From NCBI RefSeq assembly GCF_004339745.1, contig NZ_SMGP01000001.1, positions 1,426,001 through 1,490,000 of the forward strand: a stretch of 64,000 nucleotides of DNA, given 5' to 3'. The notes under the pieces are model-generated. The model had not been told where the DNA came from and ran no database searches. It saw nothing but the letters and a program-made list of their open reading frames with translations. Made by a program: the position numbers and the translations under genes. This DNA is from Paraburkholderia sp. BL9I2N2. GTDB taxonomy: Bacteria > Pseudomonadota > Gammaproteobacteria > Burkholderiales > Burkholderiaceae. This document shows, piece after piece, positions 53,600 through 61,767 of this stretch (position 1 is its first letter; each line of letters opens with the position of its first letter).

Positions 53600-54731
53600 G
53601 CTGTAGGCAGTAATTGGTGAAAAATTCAACGACGCTCTGAGGCGAGTTGTCGTTGAAGAACAGCTTGAGGTTCCGTTCAGCCTCCGCAGCAGTGGACGCG
53701 CTGCGGGGAAAGAGGTCCTTTTCATAGGCGATGAGCGCAGCTTCAACATCACCGGGGTTGGCGGAGATGGCTTTCCCGAGTTCAGCGCCGTCGTACATCG
53801 CGAGGTTGGCCCCTTCACCAGCGAACGGCGACATCAGGTGCGCTGCATCGCCAAGCAAAGTCACGCCGGGTACGCGATCCCATTTGTGCTCGACCGGCAG
53901 CGCATGGATAGTGCGAGGCACAGGGTCAGTCTCACCATCGGTTAGGAGCGCTGTGAGCTCCGGAGCCCAGCCGTCGAATTCCTCGGCGACGCGGGCTAAA
54001 GCAGTTGGCGGGTGGGAGAAGTCGATGCGAGCGATCCAATCCTCCGGCTTGATCAAGGCCACGTACGTGTGCAGCACATCATCGGCCTCGCGATGTGCGA
54101 GGATGCCTTTCCCCGGCGCTAGCGCAAACAGCGCGCCACCGCCCACCGCTTCAGCGCTTGCCTTGTGACGGGTGTCGCCGTCAAACAGGTATGTCTCAAT
54201 GAATGAAACGCCGAGATATGCGGGCTTAGCCTTGGAAAGAAGCGGACGAACTCTTGACCAGGCGCCGTCTGCGCCGACGAGGAGGTCGGTGGTCACGGTC
54301 GAGCCATCGGCGAAGGTCAACATGTGCCGGCCGTCGCCGAGTGGACCGACCGCTGTGACCTTGTGTCCCCAGCGGATCGTGTTGGCAGGAAGTGAGTCAA
54401 GCAGAATCCGACGAAGGTCTCCTCGCTGTACCTCAGGGCGACCGCCTGTACCGTCGTCGGGCTCATCGATCAGGACATTGCCGTCCTTGTCGAGCACCCG
54501 GGTCGCTTCGCCGCCAGTTCGGATGATCCCGAGGAATTCGCCGAAGAGCCCCGCTGCCTTAAGTGCGAGCTGCCCGTTGTATTCGTGGATATCGAGCAAT
54601 CCTCCCTGCGTGCGCGCGGTTGCCGAGGCTTCCGCTTCGTAGATCGTCGAAGCAATACCGTGAACGTGGAGGACGCGAGCGAGTGTCAGGCCGCCGAGCC
54701 CGGCACCGATGATTGTGACTGGAGTATTCAT
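53547..54731 (-). CDS. FAD-dependent monooxygenase, TetX-like
   Basis: A 394-residue group A flavin monooxygenase. The FAD motif is [16 protein letters not shown] (residues 5-20), with [14 protein letters not shown] (the DG motif near 155) and [20 protein letters not shown] (near 290). This set is shared with TetX and related hydroxylases. It starts 15 bases after the second monooxygenase gene and has AAGGACGGAATCAGG before ATG 54731. The TetR at 56393 probably controls both. The substrate may be an antibiotic or an aromatic compound. Confidence 0.9.
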   Translation of the reverse strand: MNTPVTIIGAGLGGLTLARVLHVHGIASTIYEAEASATARTQGGLLDIHEYNGQLALKAAGLFGEFLGIIRTGGEATRVLDKDGNVLIDEPDDGTGGRPEVQRGDLRRILLDSLPANTIRWGHKVTAVGPLGDGRHMLTFADGSTVTTDLLVGADGAWSRVRPLLSKAKPAYLGVSFIETYLFDGDTRHKASAEAVGGGALFALAPGKGILAHREADDVLHTYVALIKPEDWIARIDFSHPPTALARVAEEFDGWAPELTALLTDGETDPVPRTIHALPVEHKWDRVPGVTLLGDAAHLMSPFAGEGANLAMYDGAELGKAISANPGDVEAALIAYEKDLFPRSASTAAEAERNLKLFFNDNSPQSVVEFFTNYCLQPSPPSRLQPESASESAS

Positions 54732-54745
54732 CCTGATTCCGTCCT

Positions 54746-56287
54746 TCACCAGCGAGCCGCGGCTTTTTGGAGTTCGCTGTAGTCCGGGTCGTTGTCAGAG
54801 GCCCAGGCAATAATCCCATCAGGACGTACCAGTGCAGCGCTCAAGCCCAATTGTTCTTTCGCCCGGCCAGAAACGTACTTGATTCGGTCGTCATCTGAGT
54901 TCGCCAAAGTTTTCAGGGAAGCGTTGCTGTCAAAATCAAGCAGTACGCCCCGGCCATCGCGCATTAGCTGACCGATTGTTGCGCCGTCTTCGAACTCAAA
55001 GTTGGGAACGCTATGGCCTACGAGAGGATGGCCGCCATCAAGATTGTAGTTTGTGAAAACGCCCCACACCCTTCCTGCAAAGTAGGTGGCACCATCGCGC
55101 GTGTTCATCAGGTCGCGGATGATTGCATTTAGCGCGCGGGCTTGTGGGTCGGGTCTCATGATTGCGACCTGGGCGCGGGACCAGTCCAGAACCCGTGCAC
55201 CGACCGGGTGTCGTTCCGTCTGATAACTGTCCAACAAGCCTTCCGGCGCTTTCCTCTTGATGGTGGCGGCGAGCTTCCAGCCCAGGTTCATGGCGTCGCC
55301 GAGGCCAAGATTGAGCCCTTGGCCTCCAAGCGGCGCATGAATGTGCGCGGCATCGCCAGCTAAAAGAACCCGTCCGTTGCGATAGGTTGTTACCTGCCGT
55401 GCCCGGTCCGTCCACGTGGCCGCGATGTGCAAGCCATTGATACTCACGTCGGTGGTCGAGATGCGGCGTAGAACTTCCTGCACGTGTTCTCGCGTGATTG
55501 GCGTTCCTGCGCTATGAAATGCGCCGCCATCAAAATCCTGCATCACCAGGTAACCTGGCTGCGACTGCAAGTACATGCCTGTGGGTGTCACGTTTCGGCC
55601 CGACTTGAGCTTCTCCGGATCGGCAATGTCGACTTTAGCCGTGTAGCCGGTGAATTCCGGCTCAGTACCGACGAATTCAAAACCGCCTGCCTTGCGAACA
55701 ACACTGCGGCTTCCATCGCAACCCACGAGCCATTGACTTTCAAAAGTCTGGTTTCCGCACTGAACAGTGACTCCGTCCTCGGCTTGATGAAAGTCGGTAA
55801 CGGGAAACCCGCGCTTGATTTCGACGCCCAAGGCTTCTGCGCGGCGAGACAGCACCACTTCAAGCTCTTCCATTTCGGATATCAAACTGGTTGCGGTCGA
55901 ACTCGGCAGGCGATACGTCCACTGAGAGGTGTCAATATCGCCGTGATGAAACGGAATGCCGGCGAAGTGTCCCACCTGACGACGCGACCCTTCGCCAGAG
56001 TTTTGGTGGGGATTCTTGAGGCGTTTATGGATTTCAAGTTCCTGTAGCAATCCACGACGGTAAAGCGCTTCAATAGTGGGCGCGGAGAGTCCGCGTATGC
56101 CGAAGGGAAGCTGCTTCAATGGCGAGTGCGGATCCTCCGTCTTCTCCAGTATCAAGACGGAACATTTGGCCAAAGCCAGTTCACAGGCGAGAAATAACCC
56201 TACCGGGCCCGCGCCGGAAATGATCACGTCGTGAATAGATCGATTCTGTGCGGATTGCTTGCGGTTGACCGTGACTGGATTATTCAT
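54746..56287 (-). CDS. FAD-dependent aromatic hydroxylase (PheA/TfdB-like)
   Basis: A 513-residue group A flavin monooxygenase. Motifs: VIISGAGPVGLFLACELALA near residue 20, LVGCDGSRSVVRKAGGFEF near 185, and GDAAHIHAPLGGQGLNLGLG near 300. A C-terminal thioredoxin-like dimerisation part (about 430-513) ends in GIIAWASDNDPDYSELQ. This type hydroxylates phenols, polyketides or rifamycin. ATG 56287 has GAAGGAAGCAGG upstream. It leads a two-monooxygenase operon, divergent from a TetR with two operators between. Confidence 0.9.
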   Translation of the reverse strand: MNNPVTVNRKQSAQNRSIHDVIISGAGPVGLFLACELALAKCSVLILEKTEDPHSPLKQLPFGIRGLSAPTIEALYRRGLLQELEIHKRLKNPHQNSGEGSRRQVGHFAGIPFHHGDIDTSQWTYRLPSSTATSLISEMEELEVVLSRRAEALGVEIKRGFPVTDFHQAEDGVTVQCGNQTFESQWLVGCDGSRSVVRKAGGFEFVGTEPEFTGYTAKVDIADPEKLKSGRNVTPTGMYLQSQPGYLVMQDFDGGAFHSAGTPITREHVQEVLRRISTTDVSINGLHIAATWTDRARQVTTYRNGRVLLAGDAAHIHAPLGGQGLNLGLGDAMNLGWKLAATIKRKAPEGLLDSYQTERHPVGARVLDWSRAQVAIMRPDPQARALNAIIRDLMNTRDGATYFAGRVWGVFTNYNLDGGHPLVGHSVPNFEFEDGATIGQLMRDGRGVLLDFDSNASLKTLANSDDDRIKYVSGRAKEQLGLSAALVRPDGIIAWASDNDPDYSELQKAAARW

Positions 56288-56338
56288 CCTGCTTCCTTCG
56301 ATGTTGGAGGCCGCCACCGGGAACCCCGCAGATAGTTA

Positions 56339-56374
56339 TGGAACGTCATTCCACAATATTGGAACGACATTCCA
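56339..56374. promoter_or_regulatory. tandem TetR operators
   Basis: TGGAACGTCATTCCA (56339-56353) and TGGAACGACATTCCA (56360-56374) are near-identical 15-base dyads whose centres are 21 bases apart, two helical turns. They lie between the divergent monooxygenase operon and the TetR start at 56393. Occupancy would repress both directions. Confidence 0.78.
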
Positions 56375-56392
56375 AATGTGTCAAGATGCGGC

Positions 56393-57085
56393 ATGACCAA
56401 AAAATCACGTAACACTCCACGTAGCCCTCAGCGACGAGAAGAATCGCTCTCGCGGGATCGCATCATCGAGGCGTCGATCGCGCTGTTGGACAGCAGTGGA
56501 GAAAGCGGACTGACATTCCGCACCCTGTCCGAGCGGCTTGCTACTGGTGCTGGCGCCATTTATTGGCACGTCGAGAACAAGAGCGATCTGCTGACCGCCG
56601 CCTGCGACGCCATCGTCGCTCGCACGATGGCGTCGTGCGTGGCCGGCGCGACACCGCAGGCGACAATTCGCGCCCTCGCGCTGGGCATGTTCGACGCGAT
56701 CGACGCGCATCCGTGGGTTGGCTCGGCGCTCACACGTGTGGCGGGGCAGTTGCCCATGGTGCGCATTGTCGAATGCCTGGGTCAGCAGGTTCGCGCGCTT
56801 GATGTGTCCGATGAAGACCAGTGGGCAGCGGTGTCCGCGCTGCTGCACTACATCCTTGGCGTCGCTGGACAGAACGCCGCCAACACGCAGTTCGCCCGGA
56901 CGCGAAGCGTCGACAGATCCGACTTCCTGGACGCGATGGCGAGCGTATGGTCCAAGCTCGATCCGAATGAGTATCCGTTCGCACGCAGCCTCGCCGGACA
57001 GTTGCGCGTTCACGACGACCGGGTCGATTTTCTCGCCGGGATCGATCTCATCCTGAGCGGTATCGAGTCACCGCGCGGTCGCTGA
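56393..57085 (+). CDS. TetR family repressor with TetR-type C-terminal domain
   Basis: A 230-residue TetR regulator. DNA-binding helices lie at about residues 20-70: RDRIIEASIALLDSSGESGL, then the recognition part LATGAGAIYWHVENKSDLL. The rest resembles the TetR_C_1 drug-binding domain. Two operator dyads lie immediately upstream, shared with the divergent flavin monooxygenase operon, as in tet(X)- or drug-inducible systems. ATG 56393 is preferred over a longer frame that would overlap the second operator. Confidence 0.9.
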   Translation: MTKKSRNTPRSPQRREESLSRDRIIEASIALLDSSGESGLTFRTLSERLATGAGAIYWHVENKSDLLTAACDAIVARTMASCVAGATPQATIRALALGMFDAIDAHPWVGSALTRVAGQLPMVRIVECLGQQVRALDVSDEDQWAAVSALLHYILGVAGQNAANTQFARTRSVDRSDFLDAMASVWSKLDPNEYPFARSLAGQLRVHDDRVDFLAGIDLILSGIESPRGR

Positions 57086-57183
57086 CAAGGCGCTGACCGA
57101 GCGACTCAAGCAGGGGCGGTTGGACGTTCGCGAGCTCGAACTCCGCTCGGCCATCGAGTGTCATTCGCCTGAATCCGATCTTT

Positions 57184-57203
57184 ATTTCAACAATCCTTGA
57201 AAT
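57184..57203. promoter_or_regulatory. ArsR operator candidate
   Basis: ATTTCAA-CAATCC-TTGAAAT is a perfect 7-base dyad with a 6-base spacer, 29 bases before the ArsR start. The form matches the TTCAA-N6-TTGAA type of site bound by ArsR-family repressors. Confidence 0.7.
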
Positions 57204-57231
57204 ATGGAAATGGATGATTTATTGTTCGGGC

Positions 57232-57564
57232 ATGGACTCAAACCTCGTTGTACGCGCCTTGAGCGCGCTCGCCCATGAATCGCGCCTTGCGATCTTCCGT
57301 CTGCTGGTCGTGGCCGGCCCTGATGGCATGGCTGCCGGCGAAATCGCCCAGCAGCTTGGGCTTTCCCCTTCCAGCCTGTCGTTCCACCTGAAGGACCTGT
57401 CACATGCAGACCTGGTGAAGCCGCGGCAGGAGGGGCGTTTCATCATCTACACGGCGAACTTCGACGCCATGTCGGGCTTGATCGCTTTCCTGACGGAGAA
57501 CTGCTGCGCCGGTGCAACCTGTGCGGCAAGCAACATCGTCAGCTGCTGCGGAGACAAACCGTGA
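57232..57564 (+). CDS. arsR: ArsR family arsenic-responsive repressor
   Basis: A 110-residue winged-helix repressor. The HTH is about residues 35-60 (AGEIAQQLGLSPSSLSFHLK). The helix-3 CVC metal site of plasmid ArsR is missing, but the C-terminus has Cys91, Cys92 and Cys97 (NCCAGATC) and then Cys105-Cys106. This is similar in layout to the Acidithiobacillus-type As(III) site. ATG 57232 follows the operator dyad. It heads arsR-acr3-arsC-arsH, and release by arsenite would induce the operon. Confidence 0.92.
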   Translation: MDSNLVVRALSALAHESRLAIFRLLVVAGPDGMAAGEIAQQLGLSPSSLSFHLKDLSHADLVKPRQEGRFIIYTANFDAMSGLIAFLTENCCAGATCAASNIVSCCGDKP

Positions 57565-57683
57565 AACGGATGCCCATCCATGTGGAGTTGGCCGAGATGA
57601 CTATGTGCTTTAACGCAGCGCAACTGCGAGAAATGCGCGCGATTGGCGAGAAGTCCACAGAGGAAGCCAATGAGCGGCACTGA
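57561..57683 (+). CDS. possible 40-residue ORF between arsR and acr3
   Basis: A GTG start overlaps the arsR stop (GTGA), and the frame (VKRMPIHVELAEMTMC at its start) ends inside the beginning of acr3. It has no known domain and could be a coupling ORF or a remnant of a lost ars gene. The overlap at both ends is the only support. Confidence 0.22.
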   Translation: MKRMPIHVELAEMTMCFNAAQLREMRAIGEKSTEEANERH

Positions 57684-58755
57684 TACGGCGAACGACGGCG
57701 CACGGCCGACGATCGGATTTTTCGAGCGTTACCTCACGGTCTGGGTCGCTCTCTGCATTGTGGGCGGGATTCTGTTCGGCCAATTATTACCCCGGCTCTT
57801 CCAGTCGATTGGCGCAATGGAAGTGGCTCAGGTCAACCTTCCGGTCGGTGTGCTGATCTGGGTGATGATCATCCCGATGCTGGTCAAGATCGACTTTGCC
57901 GCCATGACCCAGGTTAAGAGCCAATGGCGCGGCATAGGCGTCACGCTGTTCGTGAACTGGTTCGTCAAACCGTTCTCGATGGCATTGCTCGGCTGGATTT
58001 TCATCCGCCACGTGTTTGCGCCGTTGCTACCCGTCGATCAGATCGACAGCTATATCGCCGGCCTGATCCTGCTGGCCGCCGCACCCTGCACGGCGATGGT
58101 CTTCGTATGGTCGCAACTCTGCAAGGGCGATCCGTATTTCACGCTCTCACAAGTGGCGTTAAACGACTCCATCATGATAGTGGCGTTCGCGCCGCTCGTC
58201 GCACTCCTGCTCGGCCTGTCTGCGATCGCGGTGCCGTGGGATACGCTGATCATCTCGGTTGGACTATACATCGTGGTCCCGGTCGTCCTCGCGCAACTGC
58301 TGCGCCGCAAGCTGCTCGCCAAAGGTGACGCGCATTTCCGCCAGGCGGTCGCGCGTCTCGGTCCCTATTCGATCAGCGCACTGCTCGCGACCCTCGTGCT
58401 GCTGTTCGCCTTTCAGGGGCAGGCGATCGTCGAGGAGCCGCTCGTGATCGCCATGCTCGCGGTGCCGATCCTGATCCAGGTGTTCTTCAATTCGGGCCTC
58501 GCGTACCTGTTGAATCGGCGGCTCGGTGTCGCGCACTGCGTAGCGGGGCCGTCCAGTCTGATCGGCGCGAGCAATTTCTTTGAGCTTGCGGTCGCCACGG
58601 CAATCAGTTTGTTCGGTTTCCGTTCAGGCGCGGCCCTGGCAACTGTAGTCGGCGTGCTGATCGAAGTGCCGGTGATGTTGTTCGTCGTCGGCGTGGTCAA
58701 CCGCTCGCAGCATTGGTACGAAGCGAAACACGGCATCAAGGGGCAAAATGTATGA
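57670..58755 (+). CDS. acr3: ACR3-type arsenite efflux permease
   Basis: A 361-residue arsenite carrier of the ACR3 (BASS superfamily) type with ten membrane helices. The conserved Cys needed for As(III) extrusion lies in LILLAAAPCTAMVFVWSQLC near residue 138, and IIPMLVKIDFAAM near 75 is a family motif. ATG 57670 has AGAGGAAGCC before it. It overlaps arsC by four bases (ATGA). Confidence 0.95.
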   Translation: MSGTDTANDGARPTIGFFERYLTVWVALCIVGGILFGQLLPRLFQSIGAMEVAQVNLPVGVLIWVMIIPMLVKIDFAAMTQVKSQWRGIGVTLFVNWFVKPFSMALLGWIFIRHVFAPLLPVDQIDSYIAGLILLAAAPCTAMVFVWSQLCKGDPYFTLSQVALNDSIMIVAFAPLVALLLGLSAIAVPWDTLIISVGLYIVVPVVLAQLLRRKLLAKGDAHFRQAVARLGPYSISALLATLVLLFAFQGQAIVEEPLVIAMLAVPILIQVFFNSGLAYLLNRRLGVAHCVAGPSSLIGASNFFELAVATAISLFGFRSGAALATVVGVLIEVPVMLFVVGVVNRSQHWYEAKHGIKGQNV

Positions 58756-59177
58756 GCGTCACGATCTATCACAATCCCGATTGCGGCACGTCGCGCAACA
58801 CGCTGGCGATGATCCGCAATGCCGGGATCGAGCCCGAAGTCATCGAGTATCTGAGGACGCCGCCCGATCGGAAGACACTGAAGGGGCTGATTGCTCGCGC
58901 CGGCTTGACGGTCCGCGCCGCGCTGCGTGAAAAGGGTACGCCCTACGCCGACCTTGGCTTGGGCGACGCGTCCCTGAGCGATGAGCAGTTGCTCGACACC
59001 ATGATGCAGTACCCGATTCTGATCAACCGTCCGTTTGTTGTTACGCCGCTTGGCGTGCGCCTGTGCCGGCCCTCCGAGGTCGTGCTCGAGATCCTGCCTG
59101 CCGGGCAGAGAGGCGCGTTCGCCAAAGAGGACGGCGAGCAGGTCGTCGATAGCGAAGGCCGGAGGCTCCTCAGATGA
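58752..59177 (+). CDS. arsC: arsenate reductase, glutaredoxin-dependent
   Basis: A 141-residue ArsC of the thioredoxin-fold, glutaredoxin/glutathione-linked class. The active Cys is in [18 protein letters not shown] (Cys near residue 11), and [20 protein letters not shown] supplies the arsenate-binding arginines. It reduces arsenate to arsenite for export by the upstream ACR3. Its start and stop both overlap neighbours by four bases, so the operon is tightly coupled. Confidence 0.95.
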   Translation: MSVTIYHNPDCGTSRNTLAMIRNAGIEPEVIEYLRTPPDRKTLKGLIARAGLTVRAALREKGTPYADLGLGDASLSDEQLLDTMMQYPILINRPFVVTPLGVRLCRPSEVVLEILPAGQRGAFAKEDGEQVVDSEGRRLLR

Positions 59178-59938
59178 CGCAGGATATGCCCAACCTCAGC
59201 GCACCGCACCTCGACTCGCCGGATCTGCAGAAACTCGAACCCCGCACGGTTTCGCAGCACCCCCCAAGAATCCTCCTGCTCTTCGGCTCGCTGCGCCCCA
59301 CGTCATACAGCCGGCTGCTCGCGCTGGAAGCCGAACGCATCCTGCGCCATTTCGGCGCGCAAACGCGGGTGTTCGATCCGCACGGCTTGCCGCTTGCGGA
59401 CAGCGTGCCAGCCGATCATCCGAAGGCGGTTGAACTGCGCCAACTCTCGGAGTGGTCGGAAGGGCAGGTGTGGTGCAGCCCGGAGCGTCACGGAACACTG
59501 ACGGCCGTATTCAAGAACCAGATCGACTGGCTACCGCTTGAAAGCGGTGGTGTTCGCCCCACGCAGGGCCGTACGCTCGCGGTGATGCAAGTGTGCGGCG
59601 GATCGCAATCGTTTAACGCGGTGAACGCGTTGCGCATTCTCGGCCGATGGATGCGGATGGTGACCATCCCGAATCAGTCCTCGGTGGCGAAGGCGTGGCA
59701 GGAGTTCGATGCGGATGGCCGGATGAAGCCCTCGTCGTATTACGATCGCGTCGTCGACGTGATGGAAGAGCTGTACAAGTTTACGCTACTGATACGTGAC
59801 CGCTCCGACTACCTGAACGATCGCTATAGCGAGCGCAAGGAAGCGCACCCGGAGCTTGCAACGACGCTGGCAGCCGCCGCCATGAATCAGGAAACGGTGA
59901 CCGCCAATGCGGACACCGACGACAGCGAAACTGAGTGA
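59174..59938 (+). CDS. arsH: arsenical resistance protein ArsH
   Basis: A 254-residue NADPH-dependent FMN reductase that oxidises trivalent organoarsenicals. The flavin loop is [20 protein letters not shown] (near residue 36), followed by [20 protein letters not shown] (near 100) and [16 protein letters not shown], all diagnostic for ArsH. It ends the arsR-acr3-arsC-arsH set. The C-terminal 20 residues are acidic and variable. Confidence 0.95.
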   Translation: MTQDMPNLSAPHLDSPDLQKLEPRTVSQHPPRILLLFGSLRPTSYSRLLALEAERILRHFGAQTRVFDPHGLPLADSVPADHPKAVELRQLSEWSEGQVWCSPERHGTLTAVFKNQIDWLPLESGGVRPTQGRTLAVMQVCGGSQSFNAVNALRILGRWMRMVTIPNQSSVAKAWQEFDADGRMKPSSYYDRVVDVMEELYKFTLLIRDRSDYLNDRYSERKEAHPELATTLAAAAMNQETVTANADTDDSETE

Positions 59939-60009
59939 CATCTGCGAGGATCGCGAAGAACCGATGCCGGCGCCAGGCAATCCGCAGCGGCCGTTGCCTT
60001 CGATCGAGA

Positions 60010-60573
60010 TCAGAAAAAGGTATCCAACTCGTAATTCCGTTCGCCGGAAAATCCCATTGGATAGACGGAGGCGACAAATAACTCGCCGCCGATTTTGCGA
60101 ATATTGATCGCAGCGCTCGTAACCTGTTTAGGCACGTCGCCGTTTTGCTCGAACCCGTAAATTGTGCCGTCTGTTACCGGAATGTTTTGGATCCATTTCT
60201 GCGGGTTACCGACGTTATTGTCCAACTCGTCGAGCGCTTGTTGTCCCTGTGTGCTGTTCAGCAGATATTGAGTGAGCCGGGCGGACGTATACCGATTCTC
60301 GGTACGGCTCTTTTTCAGCATATTCTTTTGGAGCTGGCTAAGTGTAACGAGGCCTGACGGGTGATCGCCACTATGATTTCGTTGCTCGATGTGTCCCCGG
60401 TGCATGTATTCATGCCCTTGCTTTTTTCCGGTATTGTTGTAAGGGATTCGACCGTCAGGTACTTGTCCGACAGGGCGGGGTGAGCCTGGCCCGTTTGTCA
60501 GTTCGTGACCGTTGCTACGATCAATCGCTCCCATGGCTTCTTCTATCGTGTAGTGCTTCTTCACATTCGGCAT
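60010..60573 (-). CDS. orphan protein of odd composition, unknown function
   Basis: A 187-residue protein I do not recognise. It is hydrophilic, rich in Asn, Gln, His and Gly, with no signal or membrane segment, and its DNA is visibly poorer in GC than its neighbours. Residues GHEYMHRGHIE contain an HExxH pattern that could bind zinc, though the flanks do not look like a known peptidase. The C-terminal half has regular strands (GTIYGFEQNGDVPK, GGELFVASVYPMGF). It could be a toxin or effector domain acquired by transfer. ATG 60573 is chosen; an in-frame ATG at 60630 is possible. Confidence 0.6.
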   Translation of the reverse strand: MPNVKKHYTIEEAMGAIDRSNGHELTNGPGSPRPVGQVPDGRIPYNNTGKKQGHEYMHRGHIEQRNHSGDHPSGLVTLSQLQKNMLKKSRTENRYTSARLTQYLLNSTQGQQALDELDNNVGNPQKWIQNIPVTDGTIYGFEQNGDVPKQVTSAAINIRKIGGELFVASVYPMGFSGERNYELDTFF

Positions 60574-60824
60574 TTTGTCACCCAGCGAAATGGATATGAA
60601 CTTTAGGCGAGGATCGAGCGCGCCGTCCAAAGCGAGACGGTATCTCCTGAAGCCTCGACGTTAACGGAACACTCGAGGCGTCTGTTTATTCCAGGTGCGC
60701 GGCTTTAAACCGATCGCTCGTCCTCAACTTACATTCATAGCGCTCACGGCGTGGGCTGAAAAAGGAACCGCCTGGTATTGCACATCGCAGATGGATTTCA
60801 CACGAAGAAGATCAACGCGTGCAA

Positions 60825-61577
60825 TCAACCCTTTTTAGCCTGCGCCAGCCACTGGTCAAGCCCGACGCGGCCAATCCGCGCGTCGCCGAGCGGCACGAGC
60901 GATTGTTCCTCGACGAGGCCGCCGTAGTACCGCGCGGCGCGATCCGTCACCACCGGGCGCGCGTCGCCTACCGATTTCAGATAACGCGCGATGATTTCCG
61001 CGAAGGGTGCGCGGTCCGGGCCGGCAATGTCGACCGTGCCGTTCAGCGGCGCGGCGAGCGCGACCTGCGCGAGGTTCGCCACGACATCGTCGACGGCGAT
61101 CGGCTGAAACAGTCCTTCGCCGATGCGCACGGTGCCGCTGTCCGTGCTGAAATCCGCGATACCGCCGATGAACTCCATGAACTGCGTCGCGCGCACGATC
61201 GTGTACGGCACGCCCGCGGCTCTGATCACCTCTTCCTGCGCGACCTTGGCCGTGAAATACGCGTTCTCCGGCGAGCGGTCGCAGCCGACGATCGATAGCG
61301 CAACGTGATGGCGCACCCCTGCGGCTGCTTCGGCCTTGCCGAGGTTGCGCGCCGAGGTGCGGAAGAAGTCGAGTACCGCCTGCGGCTCCCATGACGGCGC
61401 GTTCGTCACATCCACGACGACGTCCGCGCCCGCGAGCGCGTCGCTCAGGCCGTCGCCCGTCACGCTGTTCACGCCGGTACGCGGCGACGCGGGAAGCGCT
61501 TCATGGCCCGCCTCGCTGAGCAGCGTGACGAGACGCGATCCGATCAGGCCGGACCCACCGATTACGACGATTTTCAT
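60825..61577 (-). CDS. NAD(P)-binding atypical SDR (NmrA/YwnB-like)
   Basis: A 250-residue extended or atypical SDR beginning MKIVVIGGSGLIGSRLVTLL, with the GGSGLIG dinucleotide motif and later VVVDVTNAPSWE, HHVALSIVGCDRSPENAYFT and YTIVRATQFMEFIGGIADF. Proteins of this group act as NAD(P)H sensors or reductases. It is divergent from the MocR regulator at 61768, which may control it. Confidence 0.88.
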   Translation of the reverse strand: MKIVVIGGSGLIGSRLVTLLSEAGHEALPASPRTGVNSVTGDGLSDALAGADVVVDVTNAPSWEPQAVLDFFRTSARNLGKAEAAAGVRHHVALSIVGCDRSPENAYFTAKVAQEEVIRAAGVPYTIVRATQFMEFIGGIADFSTDSGTVRIGEGLFQPIAVDDVVANLAQVALAAPLNGTVDIAGPDRAPFAEIIARYLKSVGDARPVVTDRAARYYGGLVEEQSLVPLGDARIGRVGLDQWLAQAKKG

Positions 61578-61767
61578 GGCAGATTCTCCAGAAGAGAGTG
61601 AATGAACGCGGGGGGCGCCGGGCGAGCGTCGTATCGCATGAAAGTGTTCGCCGCCGTCGCATCGCGTGAGGCCATTGTGGAAGAATCATGCTCGATCGAA
61701 AAGTGCCAAGAATTATCGACCCGACTAGTCCAGCCCGTTTGCCGCTCACCTTGCCCGCGAGACCGTC

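Noticed and set aside
54172..54642. Ser/Pro/Arg-rich plus-strand frame
   Set aside because: Shadow of the TetX-like monooxygenase on the other strand.
60010..60573. Calling the orphan a zinc metallopeptidase from its HExxH
   Set aside because: The motif lies in a hydrophilic stretch without the hydrophobic helix context of real zincins; one short motif is not enough.
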